Part shown: positions 6,164 to 13,732 of the stretch, piece by piece
Numbering within the stretch: the stretch's first letter is position 1
Layout of the letters: every line of letters starts with the position of its first letter
NCBI GenBank assembly: GCA_021202715.1
Contig: JAJQCL010000019.1
Coordinates: forward strand, 1 to 13,732
Source of the DNA: Lachnospiraceae bacterium
GTDB taxonomy: Bacteria > Bacillota > Clostridia > Lachnospirales > Lachnospiraceae
Length of the DNA: 13,732 nt
Reading direction: 5' to 3'
Made by a program: the position numbers and the translations under genes
Notes under the pieces: model-generated
What the model was told of the DNA's origin: nothing
Databases searched by the model: none
Seen by the model: the letters and a program-made list of their open reading frames with translations, nothing else

Positions 6164-6202
6164 CTAATTATCCTCCCTTTTCTTTTTCCGTAAGCCATTT
6201 TC

Positions 6203-9200
6203 TCAGGATGTCTTCACAGAGGCCGGCTCATCGATCTCTTCCACCCGGATGGCGCGGCACAGGGTAAACGAATAGATCCACATCTCCTTTACACGCCCGT
6301 TCCGCGCCCGCTCCAGAGCCTGTCGGTACAGAACCAGCTGCTTCCGATAGCGGGTGCGGAGGATCTCCGCACCGCCCCGCCGGGGCACGAGATCTGTCTT
6401 GTAATCCCACAGCACGATCCCGTCCTCCTCTTCGAGAAAGGCGTCGATGATTCCCTGTACCAGCACCCACTCCTCCGGCGGGATGCCTTCCCGTTCTTCC
6501 GGCGGCAGGACTTCCGTCAGAGGCACCGCCATCACGAAGGGCTGTTCGCGGTGCAGACGGCCTGTTCCGGACGCCCCAATCATTTTTCTTCCCAGCTCTG
6601 AACGGTAGAACCCGGTGATCGCGGGGATCTTCACAGCGGCGGCTTCCTCGCCGGACAGGATCCCCTCCTCTTCCATGCGGGCGATCTGCGCCGCGACCTT
6701 TGCCGCGTCTGCACCGTCCTCCGGCGGCATTCGCTCGAGGACCGTGTGATAAACCGTGCCCCGCCGGGCGCCGGTGATTGTGCGGGGACAGAAAGTGGAA
6801 TCCGCCGAAAGGTTTTCTCCGAGCCAGACCGGCTCGGAAACCACTGTTGATTCCGCATTCCGCGAGTCAGCGGACACCCTCTCTTCCGGAAAAGGCTGTG
6901 CTGCTGAGCCTGTCTCCAGGCGCTTCCGTACCTCTTCCCTCTCACGCGTCTCCCCGGTCTGCTTCTTCAACTCCGACACCGACCAGGCTGCCTTGCGCCG
7001 GCAGACGGCCTGCCAGGGGTATGCATAGCCGCAGATTGCCTCGAATTCTTCCCGGAACTCCGCATCCCACAGCTCGCTGTCCGCCACGTCCTGCCATTCG
7101 GTACGACGCTGCTCCTGCTCCTCCAGGCGCACGGCTTCTTCCGTCGCCAGCTCCTCTGCCGGTGTCGCAGACACCGTAAAGCCAGGCGTTTCCCCGCGGG
7201 TTGCCATGGCGATCCAGTCCAGATACGAACCGCCCTGCGCGACCAGAAAAGCGGGCAGCTTCCCTGCCTTTCCCGGCTCCGCCGCGTCCGCCAGAATCCA
7301 TTTATCCCAGACACTTTCCCTGTTTCCGCAGGTTCCGGTGAGGATCAGCTTCTCCTTCGCCCGGGTCATCGCCACATAGAGCACCCGCAGCTCCTCGCCC
7401 TTCGCGTCGCGCTCAATGCGGTCCGCCACCACCTGTTTCCACAGAGTCGGATGCACCAGCCGCCGTTCCAGATCCACCGCGTCGCAGGCCAGCCCCAGGT
7501 CCTCATGCATCAGCACCGAGCCCCGGGCATCCTGCAGATTGAAGCCCTTACCCACACCCGCCACGATGACGATGGGATATTCCAGGCCCTTGCTCTTATG
7601 GATACTGGTGATCCGCTCCAGATCTTCATTCTCCGAGAGTACCTGCGCCTCCCCGTAATCCACCTGGTAGCGCTGCAGCTTTTCCATATAACGCAGAAAA
7701 TGGAAGATCCCGTGGTAGCTGCTCTTCTCATAGGCCATCGCCCGCTCCATGAGCATGTCCACATTGGCCCGGCGTACCTTGCCGCCCGGCTGCGCCGCAA
7801 GAATCAGGCCATAATCCGTCTCTTCGAGAACCATTTCCAGGATCTCGTGAATCGGGCGCAGCACCGCCTCCCGACGATATTTTGTCAAAAAATCTTCAAA
7901 GCGGTTCCATTTCTCCGTACAGCGGCCCCACTGCGCCGCCTGTCTGCAGCGGTGGTACAGCTCCTCTTCCCCGGTTCCCGCCATCATGCGGGCCAGCTCC
8001 TCCTGTGTGAAATGCCCCAGCGGCGAGAGCAGGACAGAGGCCAGCGGGATATCCTGCAGCGGATTATCGAGAATCCGCAGAAAATTCAGGAGCACCTGCA
8101 CTTCGCGAGCCGCGAAATATCCTTTTTTCAGCTGTGCGAAAGCCGGAATCCCCTCCTGATTGAGAATGGCGGTCAAAGGATCTGCCCAGCCTTCCATCGA
8201 GCGCAGCAGGATCACGATATCCCGGCACTGCGCCGGACGGTAGCGCTGCTCCCGCTCCTCCCAGATCTGCAGGCCGTTCTCCGGGTCAAGGATCTCCCGG
8301 ATCCGGGCAGCGATCAGCCGTCCCTCCAGTTCGACAGGCTCGGCGCCCGACTCCCCCTGCTCCGCCAGCAGCAGTTCCACCGGCGCATCCGGTTCCGGAT
8401 AGGCGGCGCCGCAGTAGAGAGCCGCCCGCTCGTCATAATCCACACCGCCCAGCCGTTCTCCCATCAGCTGATCAAAGAGACGGTTCGTCTCCGCAAGGAT
8501 GCGTCCGCGGGAACGGAAATTCCGGCTGAGATCAATTTTCTGCCCCGAAGGAACCGGCTCACGGGAGAAACGTTTGTATTTCTCCATGAAAAGCTCGGGG
8601 CGCGCCATACGGAACTTGTAAATACTCTGCTTGACATCCCCGACCATAAACATATTCGGGTGCCCGCGGTCCTCCCCGGACAGCGCCCGCAGGATCGTCT
8701 CCTGCACCAGATTGCTGTCCTGATATTCATCCACGATAATCTCCCGGAAGGTATCTCCGAGCTCCGCCGCCAGCGGCGTAGATACGGGTGTGCCATCCTC
8801 TCCCGGCTCCACCAGAAGATTCAGTGCCCAGTGCTCGATGTCGGCAAAATCCGCCAGATTCCGCTCGCGTTTGGCCTGCCGGTACGCCGCAGAGAACCGG
8901 GCGGTCAGATGCAGCAGGGCCAGCCGGTCTCTGTCCGAAGCCCGGATCCAGGCGGCTGCCTGTTCCCCCTCCGTGATGGCAAAACGGCCCTGCAGCCGTT
9001 TGATCCCATCTTTGATGGCGTCGCGCAGCGTCGACATGCGGGCTTTCAGGCTCTCATCGACCAGAACCTTTTTCGGGATCACGGGTTTACGTGAAAAACG
9101 GATCTCTCCCAGGCGGGTCAGCAGAGACAAATCCTCTTTCTCCGACAGACAGTCCTCCACCTCCTGCAGATCCAGGCGAAACATCTGCGCGTATTTTTCC

Positions 9201-9910
9201 AGACCCGGCTCCACCTCACAGGTTTCCGCAGCTCCGTGAAGAATATCCCGGTATTCACGCAATGTCTCCCGCAGTTCTTCCGCCAGATCGTTCATCCACT
9301 CTTCATTCTCCAGATTCTCTGCCGCAGGCGAGCCTTCCTGACTGTGCAGCCAGGCTTCCGGCCAGGGAGCGCTATCCGCAAATAGGTAGAGCTTTTCCAC
9401 CAGCTCCCGTACCCGGCTGTCGCCCTTTCCGGAGCCGAAGGCATCCATCAGACGCAGATAGTCCTCATCACCCTCCTCAAAGAACCCATCCAGGATCTCC
9501 TCCCGCAGGAGTTTGCCCTCTCCTTCATCCGGAATGCGGAAATCGGGATCCAGATCCAGCCGATAGAAATAGTTCTTCACCATCCACTGACAGAAGCTGT
9601 CGATCGTCGAGATATGTGCCTGATCCAGCAGAGAGACCTGACGACGGATATGAGAATTCCAGGGCTCCTCCTCAAGAAGCTCCCCGAGCCTTGCCCGCAG
9701 TCTCTCCTTCATCTCCGCCGCCGCGGCCCGTGTGAAGGTCACCACCAGAAGCTGCGTCACATCGACCGGATGCGTCGGATCGGTCACCAGCTCCAGAATG
9801 TGCTGCACCAGCACCGCCGTCTTCCCGCTCCCAGCCGCGGCCGCCACCAGGAGATTCCGGTCCCGTGATTCAATGACGTTTTTCTGTTCTTCAGTCCACT
9901 GTACCGCCAT
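6203..9910 (-). CDS. addA: ATP-dependent helicase/nuclease subunit A (AddA)
   Basis: This is the helicase-nuclease subunit of AddAB, which unwinds and trims double-strand DNA ends and loads RecA. The 1235 residues match the roughly 1230 of B. subtilis AddA. UvrD-like superfamily 1 motifs occur in order: Q-motif TEEQ (6-9), Walker A AAAGSGKT (24-31, Lys30), Ia VVTFTRAAAAEMKERL (56-71), Walker B IIVDEYQDSN (391-400), III MVGDVKQSIYKFR (422-434), IV DLSRNFRS (460-467), V ITSIHKSKGLEYP (767-779), VI VLYVAMTRAKEKLILTG (843-859). The C-terminal RecB-type nuclease has GTVYHTVLERM with its histidine, GIIDAF (Asp1156) and WDYKTD (Asp1169, Lys1171), so catalysis looks intact. ATG 9910 has AAGGAG seven bases upstream and overlaps the end of addB by 20 bases, implying translational coupling. 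The stop is TGA. No oddities were seen. Confidence 0.97.
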   Translation of the reverse strand: MAVQWTEEQKNVIESRDRNLLVAAAAGSGKTAVLVQHILELVTDPTHPVDVTQLLVVTFTRAAAAEMKERLRARLGELLEEEPWNSHIRRQVSLLDQAHISTIDSFCQWMVKNYFYRLDLDPDFRIPDEGEGKLLREEILDGFFEEGDEDYLRLMDAFGSGKGDSRVRELVEKLYLFADSAPWPEAWLHSQEGSPAAENLENEEWMNDLAEELRETLREYRDILHGAAETCEVEPGLEKYAQMFRLDLQEVEDCLSEKEDLSLLTRLGEIRFSRKPVIPKKVLVDESLKARMSTLRDAIKDGIKRLQGRFAITEGEQAAAWIRASDRDRLALLHLTARFSAAYRQAKRERNLADFADIEHWALNLLVEPGEDGTPVSTPLAAELGDTFREIIVDEYQDSNLVQETILRALSGEDRGHPNMFMVGDVKQSIYKFRMARPELFMEKYKRFSREPVPSGQKIDLSRNFRSRGRILAETNRLFDQLMGERLGGVDYDERAALYCGAAYPEPDAPVELLLAEQGESGAEPVELEGRLIAARIREILDPENGLQIWEEREQRYRPAQCRDIVILLRSMEGWADPLTAILNQEGIPAFAQLKKGYFAAREVQVLLNFLRILDNPLQDIPLASVLLSPLGHFTQEELARMMAGTGEEELYHRCRQAAQWGRCTEKWNRFEDFLTKYRREAVLRPIHEILEMVLEETDYGLILAAQPGGKVRRANVDMLMERAMAYEKSSYHGIFHFLRYMEKLQRYQVDYGEAQVLSENEDLERITSIHKSKGLEYPIVIVAGVGKGFNLQDARGSVLMHEDLGLACDAVDLERRLVHPTLWKQVVADRIERDAKGEELRVLYVAMTRAKEKLILTGTCGNRESVWDKWILADAAEPGKAGKLPAFLVAQGGSYLDWIAMATRGETPGFTVSATPAEELATEEAVRLEEQEQRRTEWQDVADSELWDAEFREEFEAICGYAYPWQAVCRRKAAWSVSELKKQTGETREREEVRKRLETGSAAQPFPEERVSADSRNAESTVVSEPVWLGENLSADSTFCPRTITGARRGTVYHTVLERMPPEDGADAAKVAAQIARMEEEGILSGEEAAAVKIPAITGFYRSELGRKMIGASGTGRLHREQPFVMAVPLTEVLPPEEREGIPPEEWVLVQGIIDAFLEEEDGIVLWDYKTDLVPRRGGAEILRTRYRKQLVLYRQALERARNGRVKEMWIYSFTLCRAIRVEEIDEPASVKTS

Positions 9911-12900
9911 CGCTCTCTCCTTCCCCGACCTCCTCCTGCACCTGCCGCCAGATCGCTTCCTTCTTCTGCTCCGTCATTTTGCGGAAATGATAGCCGGGAA
10001 TCTTCGTGTCAAATCCGCAGACGCCGGAGTAAACACAGTAATCGCAGCCGGTCTGCTTCTTTCTCCGACAGGGCAGAGCGGACGCACTGCCGTCCTGAAT
10101 TTCCTGGCCGAACTGCTGCACCTTTTTCCGCACATAGCCCCGCAGCTCCCGAAACTGCTCCGTCGTCACCGTATCTCCGGCTACCGGTTCCTGATGCGCC
10201 GCGACACTCTTTGCGGCATTGGTCAGGCCGCGCATCCGCAGCTCCTTCAGGATCTGCTTCTCCCGCTCGTCCTCCTCCGGAATCCCGTCACATTCCAGCA
10301 GCGGATCCTGCACCGTGTAATAGTAAATCCCCGCCGGAATGATCTCGCGGTCCGGGAAGCGCTTCTGCTGCAGCTCCGTCACCGCGTCCAGATAGACGAC
10401 CAGCTGCAGCTGCTGTCCCTGCACGATGGCATTCAGATCCAGCCGCGTGCTTCCCGTCTTGTAATCCACGATCTGAATATACCGGCGGTCGCCCTCTTCA
10501 AAGACATCCAGACGGTCTACCACGCCCCGCAGCACCATCCGCGTCCCGTCCGCCAGCCGGAACTGCATCGCACCGGACGACCAGCCGTCAAAATACATCT
10601 CGAAGGCCTCCGGCTCAAAATCTCCCTGATCCAGCTGCCGGCAGAGCGCCCAGATCGTCCGCCCGGCGAGATCTCCCCAGCGCTCCGCCAGATGACGTCC
10701 CCCGGCGCTCTCGGACAGATGGTCGATCTCATCCGCGGCCGCCGCGGCGGACACAGCCTCAGCCGCCAGAGCCCGTCTCTCTTCCTCACTCAGAGAGCGC
10801 CGATCCAGACCGCGCTCCCGGATCAGGCGGAAAAAAATCTCCAGCACCCGGTGAAAATAATTCCCCCGGTCCGCGCCGGTGAAGGTATTCTCCCGGCGTT
10901 CCGTCAGCCGCAGGCCGTAGGCCAGAAACTGCGCGCAGGCACAGGCGGCATACTGCTCCAGCCGCGTCACACTCCCCGTCAACTCCGGCCCGTACAGAGC
11001 CCGGGCCGCTTCTGCAGAAATGTTATTTCCTCGGTATACCGAGAAAGCCGCCGTGAGAATCCGGTCAAAACGCTTCGAGCTGTTCTGCGCCAGACAGCGG
11101 ACCAGCTCCCGGTAAGCGCGGCTTTCCTCGGGCCGCGCCTCCAGTTCTTCCGAATCGGGCAGAGCTGAGGATTCCCGGATCGTCTCCGCCAGCACATCCC
11201 AGGCAGCATTTTCCCCGGTCATCCGCTCCTGCCAGTCTGTCTCTTCCGCATCCTCCAGTCTCAGCCCCGGCAACAGCTTCAGCATCTGCGTCAGGAGATA
11301 CGAAGGCCGCCGGGCTGTCCCGTCGCTGCCCATCTTACTACAGCCAAGGAACAGCTGCTCTGAGGGCTTCGTCAGCAGCGTGTAAAGGTAGAAGAGTTCC
11401 TGATTCGCCGAATCCTCCGCCGTTGGCGCCAGTTCTACGGCATTTTCCTGAAGCAGCGCCCGCTCCCATTCGGAGAGAATCCCGGAAGAGGCCTGGGGCG
11501 CGGGAATAAGCCCGTCATTCAGGCCGAGAAGAAACAGCACACGCACATTCGTCCTGCGGCTGCGCCGCACGTCTCCGATCTGCACCAGATCCAGCCCGGT
11601 GGGAAGCATACCAAGCCGCGCCTCTCCGAGCCCCGCGTCCAGAATATCGGAAAACTCCTGCCAGGGAAGAATCTCATCCCCCAGGAGAGCATCCATCTGA
11701 TCCAGAAAATCCAGAAGGAATTCACAGACCTTCTCACATTCCTCCGCTTTTTGATCTTCTCCCGCCTCGCGTCGGTTCTGCGCCAGCTGCTGCGCCTGCT
11801 CCGACGCATCCACAGCGGCCAGCATCTCCCGCAGAGCCGCCGTGTGCTCCCGCACCAGGCTCTGTCTGTCGGCGCGGCAGCGAACCAGCGGCGCCAGATC
11901 GGCACAGACCGCTTCCCGGGCCGCATTCAGTGCTTCCAGATCCGGTACCCTCCTGCGATCCGGCACCCGCTCAAAGGGCTGCTCCCATTTCTTTCGCCCG
12001 CGAATGCCGCAGGCCAGCACGTAATTATCCAGCGCATCCAGCGCTTCCTGTTTAAGCGGAGCCAGACCGCATTTGAGATGACGAAACACGGCTTCATACG
12101 AGAAGTCCTTCTCCACAGCCTGGATCCCGCTGCGCAGATACTCCACAACCGGATTCCCGAGGATCCCCGCCGGTATATCCAGGAAGCAGGGCACTCCCTC
12201 GCGGCGAAAGGCCTGTTCCAGATAAGGGCGGTATTCCGCGAGATCTCCGGCTACCACAGCGATCTCCCGGTAGCGATAACCCTGTTCCCGGACCAGCCGT
12301 GAAATGGCGGCGGCCGCCCACTCTGCCTCCTGGCGGGGATTGCGCAGGAGAACTGCCCGGATTCCTTCACAGCTTGTCGGCGGCGCTTCGCGCTTTCCCA
12401 GGCGCAGGAAATGCCGTTCCAGATATCCGAGAGCAGAATTCTCCCCTACCCGAAGATTTTTTGTCAGGCACTCTGTCTCCACGGCGATCCCGTTCTCCGC
12501 CGCCAGACGGCGGCAGTGCGCCAACGTATTTTTACTCAGATAAAAAAGCTCTTCCGGACGAGCCTCCGGCTCCCCCGCTTCCGCCTGCGGCAGCGTCAGC
12601 GCCAGTGAAACCGATTCCGTCTGCCGGAACATTTTCTCCAGGATCTCATACTGAACCGGCGTAAAGCCGGTAAAACCATCCAGAACCACCACCGCGTCCC
12701 GCAGAAAGCCGGATCTCTCCAGGCATCCGTTCAGTACAGATAGAAGTTCCTCCGCCGCGATGGCATTTTCTCCCCGCGTCTCATTGAGCGCCTGATAAAA
12801 GATCCGCAGATCCCGCAGCTTCCCTGCCAGAAGCGGCCGATCCGCCAGACGCTCCGCCGTCTCTTCCAGTTTTTCTTCGGTGACGCCGTATTGATACAGC

Positions 12901-13283
12901 TCTGAGATCATCGTCATAAGCCGACTGATAAAACCGGCCTTCCCCAGGCTCCGGCCAAAGACCGTCAGCTCTTCCCGATGCTCCCCGGCTGCTTTCCGCA
13001 GAAGCATATTTTCCCCCATCTCCGTGAGGATCTTCAGGTCACCGCGGCCCACTTCCCCCAGTACCCGGTAAGCCAGCCGCTCGAAGCTGAGAATGTCAAT
13101 ATTCATCACCGCATGGCGCGGATGAAGCGCGACCACCTCGCGCTGCGTCTCCATCGTAAACTGTTCAGGCACCAGGATCACATGGCGCCGGTCCGGATGA
13201 CGTTCCGACGAATCAATGAGGCGTTCCAGCAGGAGGCGGGTCTTTCCCGTCCCCGCGCCGCCAAGGAGTAGTTGCAATGACAT
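9891..13283 (-). CDS. addB: ATP-dependent helicase/nuclease subunit B (AddB)
   Basis: This is the second subunit of the AddAB end-processing enzyme: a helicase-like fold without an active helicase motor, which recognises Chi, plus a nuclease that cuts the other strand. The 1130 residues are close to B. subtilis AddB (1166). The N-terminus has Walker A GGAGTGKT (8-15, Lys14). The C-terminal nuclease has GVVDRLDVF (920-928) and VDYKTG (Asp940, Lys942). The [4Fe-4S] cluster cysteines expected of the family are visible as Cys781 (RLEQYAACACAQF) and Cys1080, Cys1083, Cys1089 (CDYCVYSGVC). I prefer ATG 13283 over an in-frame TTG at 13319, because AAGGAA lies five bases before the ATG, the protein then begins one strand before Walker A, and the TTG abuts the likely -10 box. 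It ends in TGA inside the addA start region. A transposase fragment ends 182 bases upstream. Confidence 0.96.
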   Translation of the reverse strand: MSLQLLLGGAGTGKTRLLLERLIDSSERHPDRRHVILVPEQFTMETQREVVALHPRHAVMNIDILSFERLAYRVLGEVGRGDLKILTEMGENMLLRKAAGEHREELTVFGRSLGKAGFISRLMTMISELYQYGVTEEKLEETAERLADRPLLAGKLRDLRIFYQALNETRGENAIAAEELLSVLNGCLERSGFLRDAVVVLDGFTGFTPVQYEILEKMFRQTESVSLALTLPQAEAGEPEARPEELFYLSKNTLAHCRRLAAENGIAVETECLTKNLRVGENSALGYLERHFLRLGKREAPPTSCEGIRAVLLRNPRQEAEWAAAAISRLVREQGYRYREIAVVAGDLAEYRPYLEQAFRREGVPCFLDIPAGILGNPVVEYLRSGIQAVEKDFSYEAVFRHLKCGLAPLKQEALDALDNYVLACGIRGRKKWEQPFERVPDRRRVPDLEALNAAREAVCADLAPLVRCRADRQSLVREHTAALREMLAAVDASEQAQQLAQNRREAGEDQKAEECEKVCEFLLDFLDQMDALLGDEILPWQEFSDILDAGLGEARLGMLPTGLDLVQIGDVRRSRRTNVRVLFLLGLNDGLIPAPQASSGILSEWERALLQENAVELAPTAEDSANQELFYLYTLLTKPSEQLFLGCSKMGSDGTARRPSYLLTQMLKLLPGLRLEDAEETDWQERMTGENAAWDVLAETIRESSALPDSEELEARPEESRAYRELVRCLAQNSSKRFDRILTAAFSVYRGNNISAEAARALYGPELTGSVTRLEQYAACACAQFLAYGLRLTERRENTFTGADRGNYFHRVLEIFFRLIRERGLDRRSLSEEERRALAAEAVSAAAAADEIDHLSESAGGRHLAERWGDLAGRTIWALCRQLDQGDFEPEAFEMYFDGWSSGAMQFRLADGTRMVLRGVVDRLDVFEEGDRRYIQIVDYKTGSTRLDLNAIVQGQQLQLVVYLDAVTELQQKRFPDREIIPAGIYYYTVQDPLLECDGIPEEDEREKQILKELRMRGLTNAAKSVAAHQEPVAGDTVTTEQFRELRGYVRKKVQQFGQEIQDGSASALPCRRKKQTGCDYCVYSGVCGFDTKIPGYHFRKMTEQKKEAIWRQVQEEVGEGESDGGTVD

Positions 13284-13465
13284 AGAAGTTCCTTTCCACG
13301 CCCCACAGGACAGATACAAATTGTAAATAATGATGATGCCGGGGTCGAAAGTGTAATCACAATCCGCCCCTTCAACTATAGCACCTTGAAAATTTCATAT
13401 TTCATCGTGACATAGACTATTCTTTCGGTAAAATGTGTATTATGTCAATGGATTTCAACCTGTTT
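13284..13465 (-). promoter_or_regulatory. addB upstream region with a possible promoter
   Basis: This 182-base AT-rich gap separates the transposase tail from addB. On the minus strand TACAAT (13320-13325; 5 of 6 match to TATAAT) would start transcription about 30 bases before the addB ATG. Its -35 region (TTCGAC or TCGACC) is poor. A TTGACA at 13443-13448 has no fitting -10. An inverted repeat TGACATA (13408-13414) / TATGTCA (13441-13447) lies between. The terminal repeat of the insertion sequence should be in this gap, but with only one end in the window I cannot place it. Confidence 0.35.
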
Positions 13466-13732
13466 TTAAGCAAAAATTGGATTTGTGGCATAGCTCCCCA
13501 GGCCCTTCCTATAATTGAAGAGCTTGCGAAAATTTAATGCAGCTATCTTACACCCAAAGAAGAACTTTCCTCGTTGTTTCCCTCGCGGGAGCTTATCAAT
13601 GTTGTAGTTCTTTCTCAGGTTGGAGGGGATTGTCTCCACCCCATTGCGAAATCTACAGTATTGTCGATACGTCTCTCCCTGCATTTGTCGTTGTGCCTTG
13701 GCTCGATTGCTTCCTTTTCGGGAAATATTCAA
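13466..13732 (-). CDS. Probable transposase, C-terminal fragment (cut by window edge)
   Basis: Eighty-nine codons are open from the right edge to TAA at 13466; the start lies outside the window. The tail is very basic and contains CRFRNGVETIPSNLRKNYNI, then DKLPRGKQRGKFFFG and CKIAALNFRKLFNY, a pattern I recognise from the C-termini of transposases of clostridial insertion sequences, probably the ISNCY type. This is recognition from memory and not a search result. Codon use (many AAT, TTT, TTA, AAA) is clearly more AT-rich than addB next door, in line with a mobile element. It may be an intact element extending beyond the window or a remnant. The exact family is uncertain. Confidence 0.55.
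   Translation of the reverse strand: MNISRKGSNRAKAQRQMQGETYRQYCRFRNGVETIPSNLRKNYNIDKLPRGKQRGKFFFGCKIAALNFRKLFNYRKGLGSYATNPIFA

Noticed and set aside
7451..9094. A 547-codon open frame on the plus strand opposite addA, and a similar 478-codon one at 9732-11168
   Set aside because: The compositions are low-complexity His/Gln/Arg/Leu, typical of antisense frames of GC-rich genes; addA and addB on the minus strand carry complete motif sets.
13281..13319. TTG at 13319 as the addB start
   Set aside because: It sits against the likely -10 box and has no ribosome binding site; ATG 13283 has AAGGAA at good spacing and gives a normal AddB N-terminus.
13443..13448. TTGACA reading towards addB as an outward promoter of the insertion sequence
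   Set aside because: No acceptable -10 box occurs at 16-19 bases; the hexamers there are AAGAA-like.
1..13732. CRISPR arrays, tRNA or rRNA genes, prophage or defence islands
   Set aside because: I saw no regularly spaced repeats, cloverleaf or rRNA sequence, and no phage or defence gene cluster; the only mobile element sign is the transposase tail at the right end.

Overview
The window looks like a piece of a moderately GC-rich (roughly 55-60 % by eye) Firmicutes chromosome, most likely a Clostridia/Lachnospiraceae-type gut anaerobe. The clues are AddA/AddB instead of RecBCD, a 159-residue AhrC-type ArgR, an NdoA-like MazF, a membrane pyrophosphatase of the K+-dependent type, strong AGGAGG-type ribosome binding sites, and VanR/VanS-like signalling genes. 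The genus is inferred from protein style and cannot be fixed from this sequence alone.

Layout. At the left end the 3' part of hppA (ion-pumping pyrophosphatase) is read rightwards and ends in a textbook terminator. Everything else is read leftwards. In transcription order from the right end: the 3' tail of a probable transposase (cut by the window edge), an intergenic strip with a candidate promoter, addB, addA (overlapping by 20 bases), pspC, mazF, a terminator-like hairpin, a regulatory strip with an 11-base-spaced direct repeat and a 22-codon small ORF, an OmpR-family response regulator, a large sensor histidine kinase interrupted by an in-frame TAG, and argR with its own promoter and a candidate ArgR operator. 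No gap between genes exceeds 300 bases.

How the genes fit together. addB and addA encode the two subunits of the helicase-nuclease that processes double-strand breaks for RecA. pspC follows closely and is probably co-transcribed. mazF is an NdoA-like mRNA endonuclease toxin with no recognisable antitoxin beside it. The response regulator and sensor form a two-component operon with overlapping genes. argR is an independent arginine-responsive regulator that converges on hppA.

Most noteworthy. (1) The sensor kinase frame is open for 927 codons except for one amber codon at 4125-4127, inside a Thr/Glu-rich extracytoplasmic linker. The topology argues that both halves were once a single six-helix membrane kinase, and pspC ends in TAG, which argues against amber reassignment. 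(2) A 22-codon ORF with a near-perfect Shine-Dalgarno sequence ends in an ATGA overlap with the response-regulator start. (3) Two identical 10-base direct repeats, 11 bases apart, lie upstream of a possible -10 box for that operon and could be the regulator's own binding site. (4) mazF lacks a recognisable mazE. I do not see a clearly new multi-gene system; most of the window is ordinary chromosomal core.
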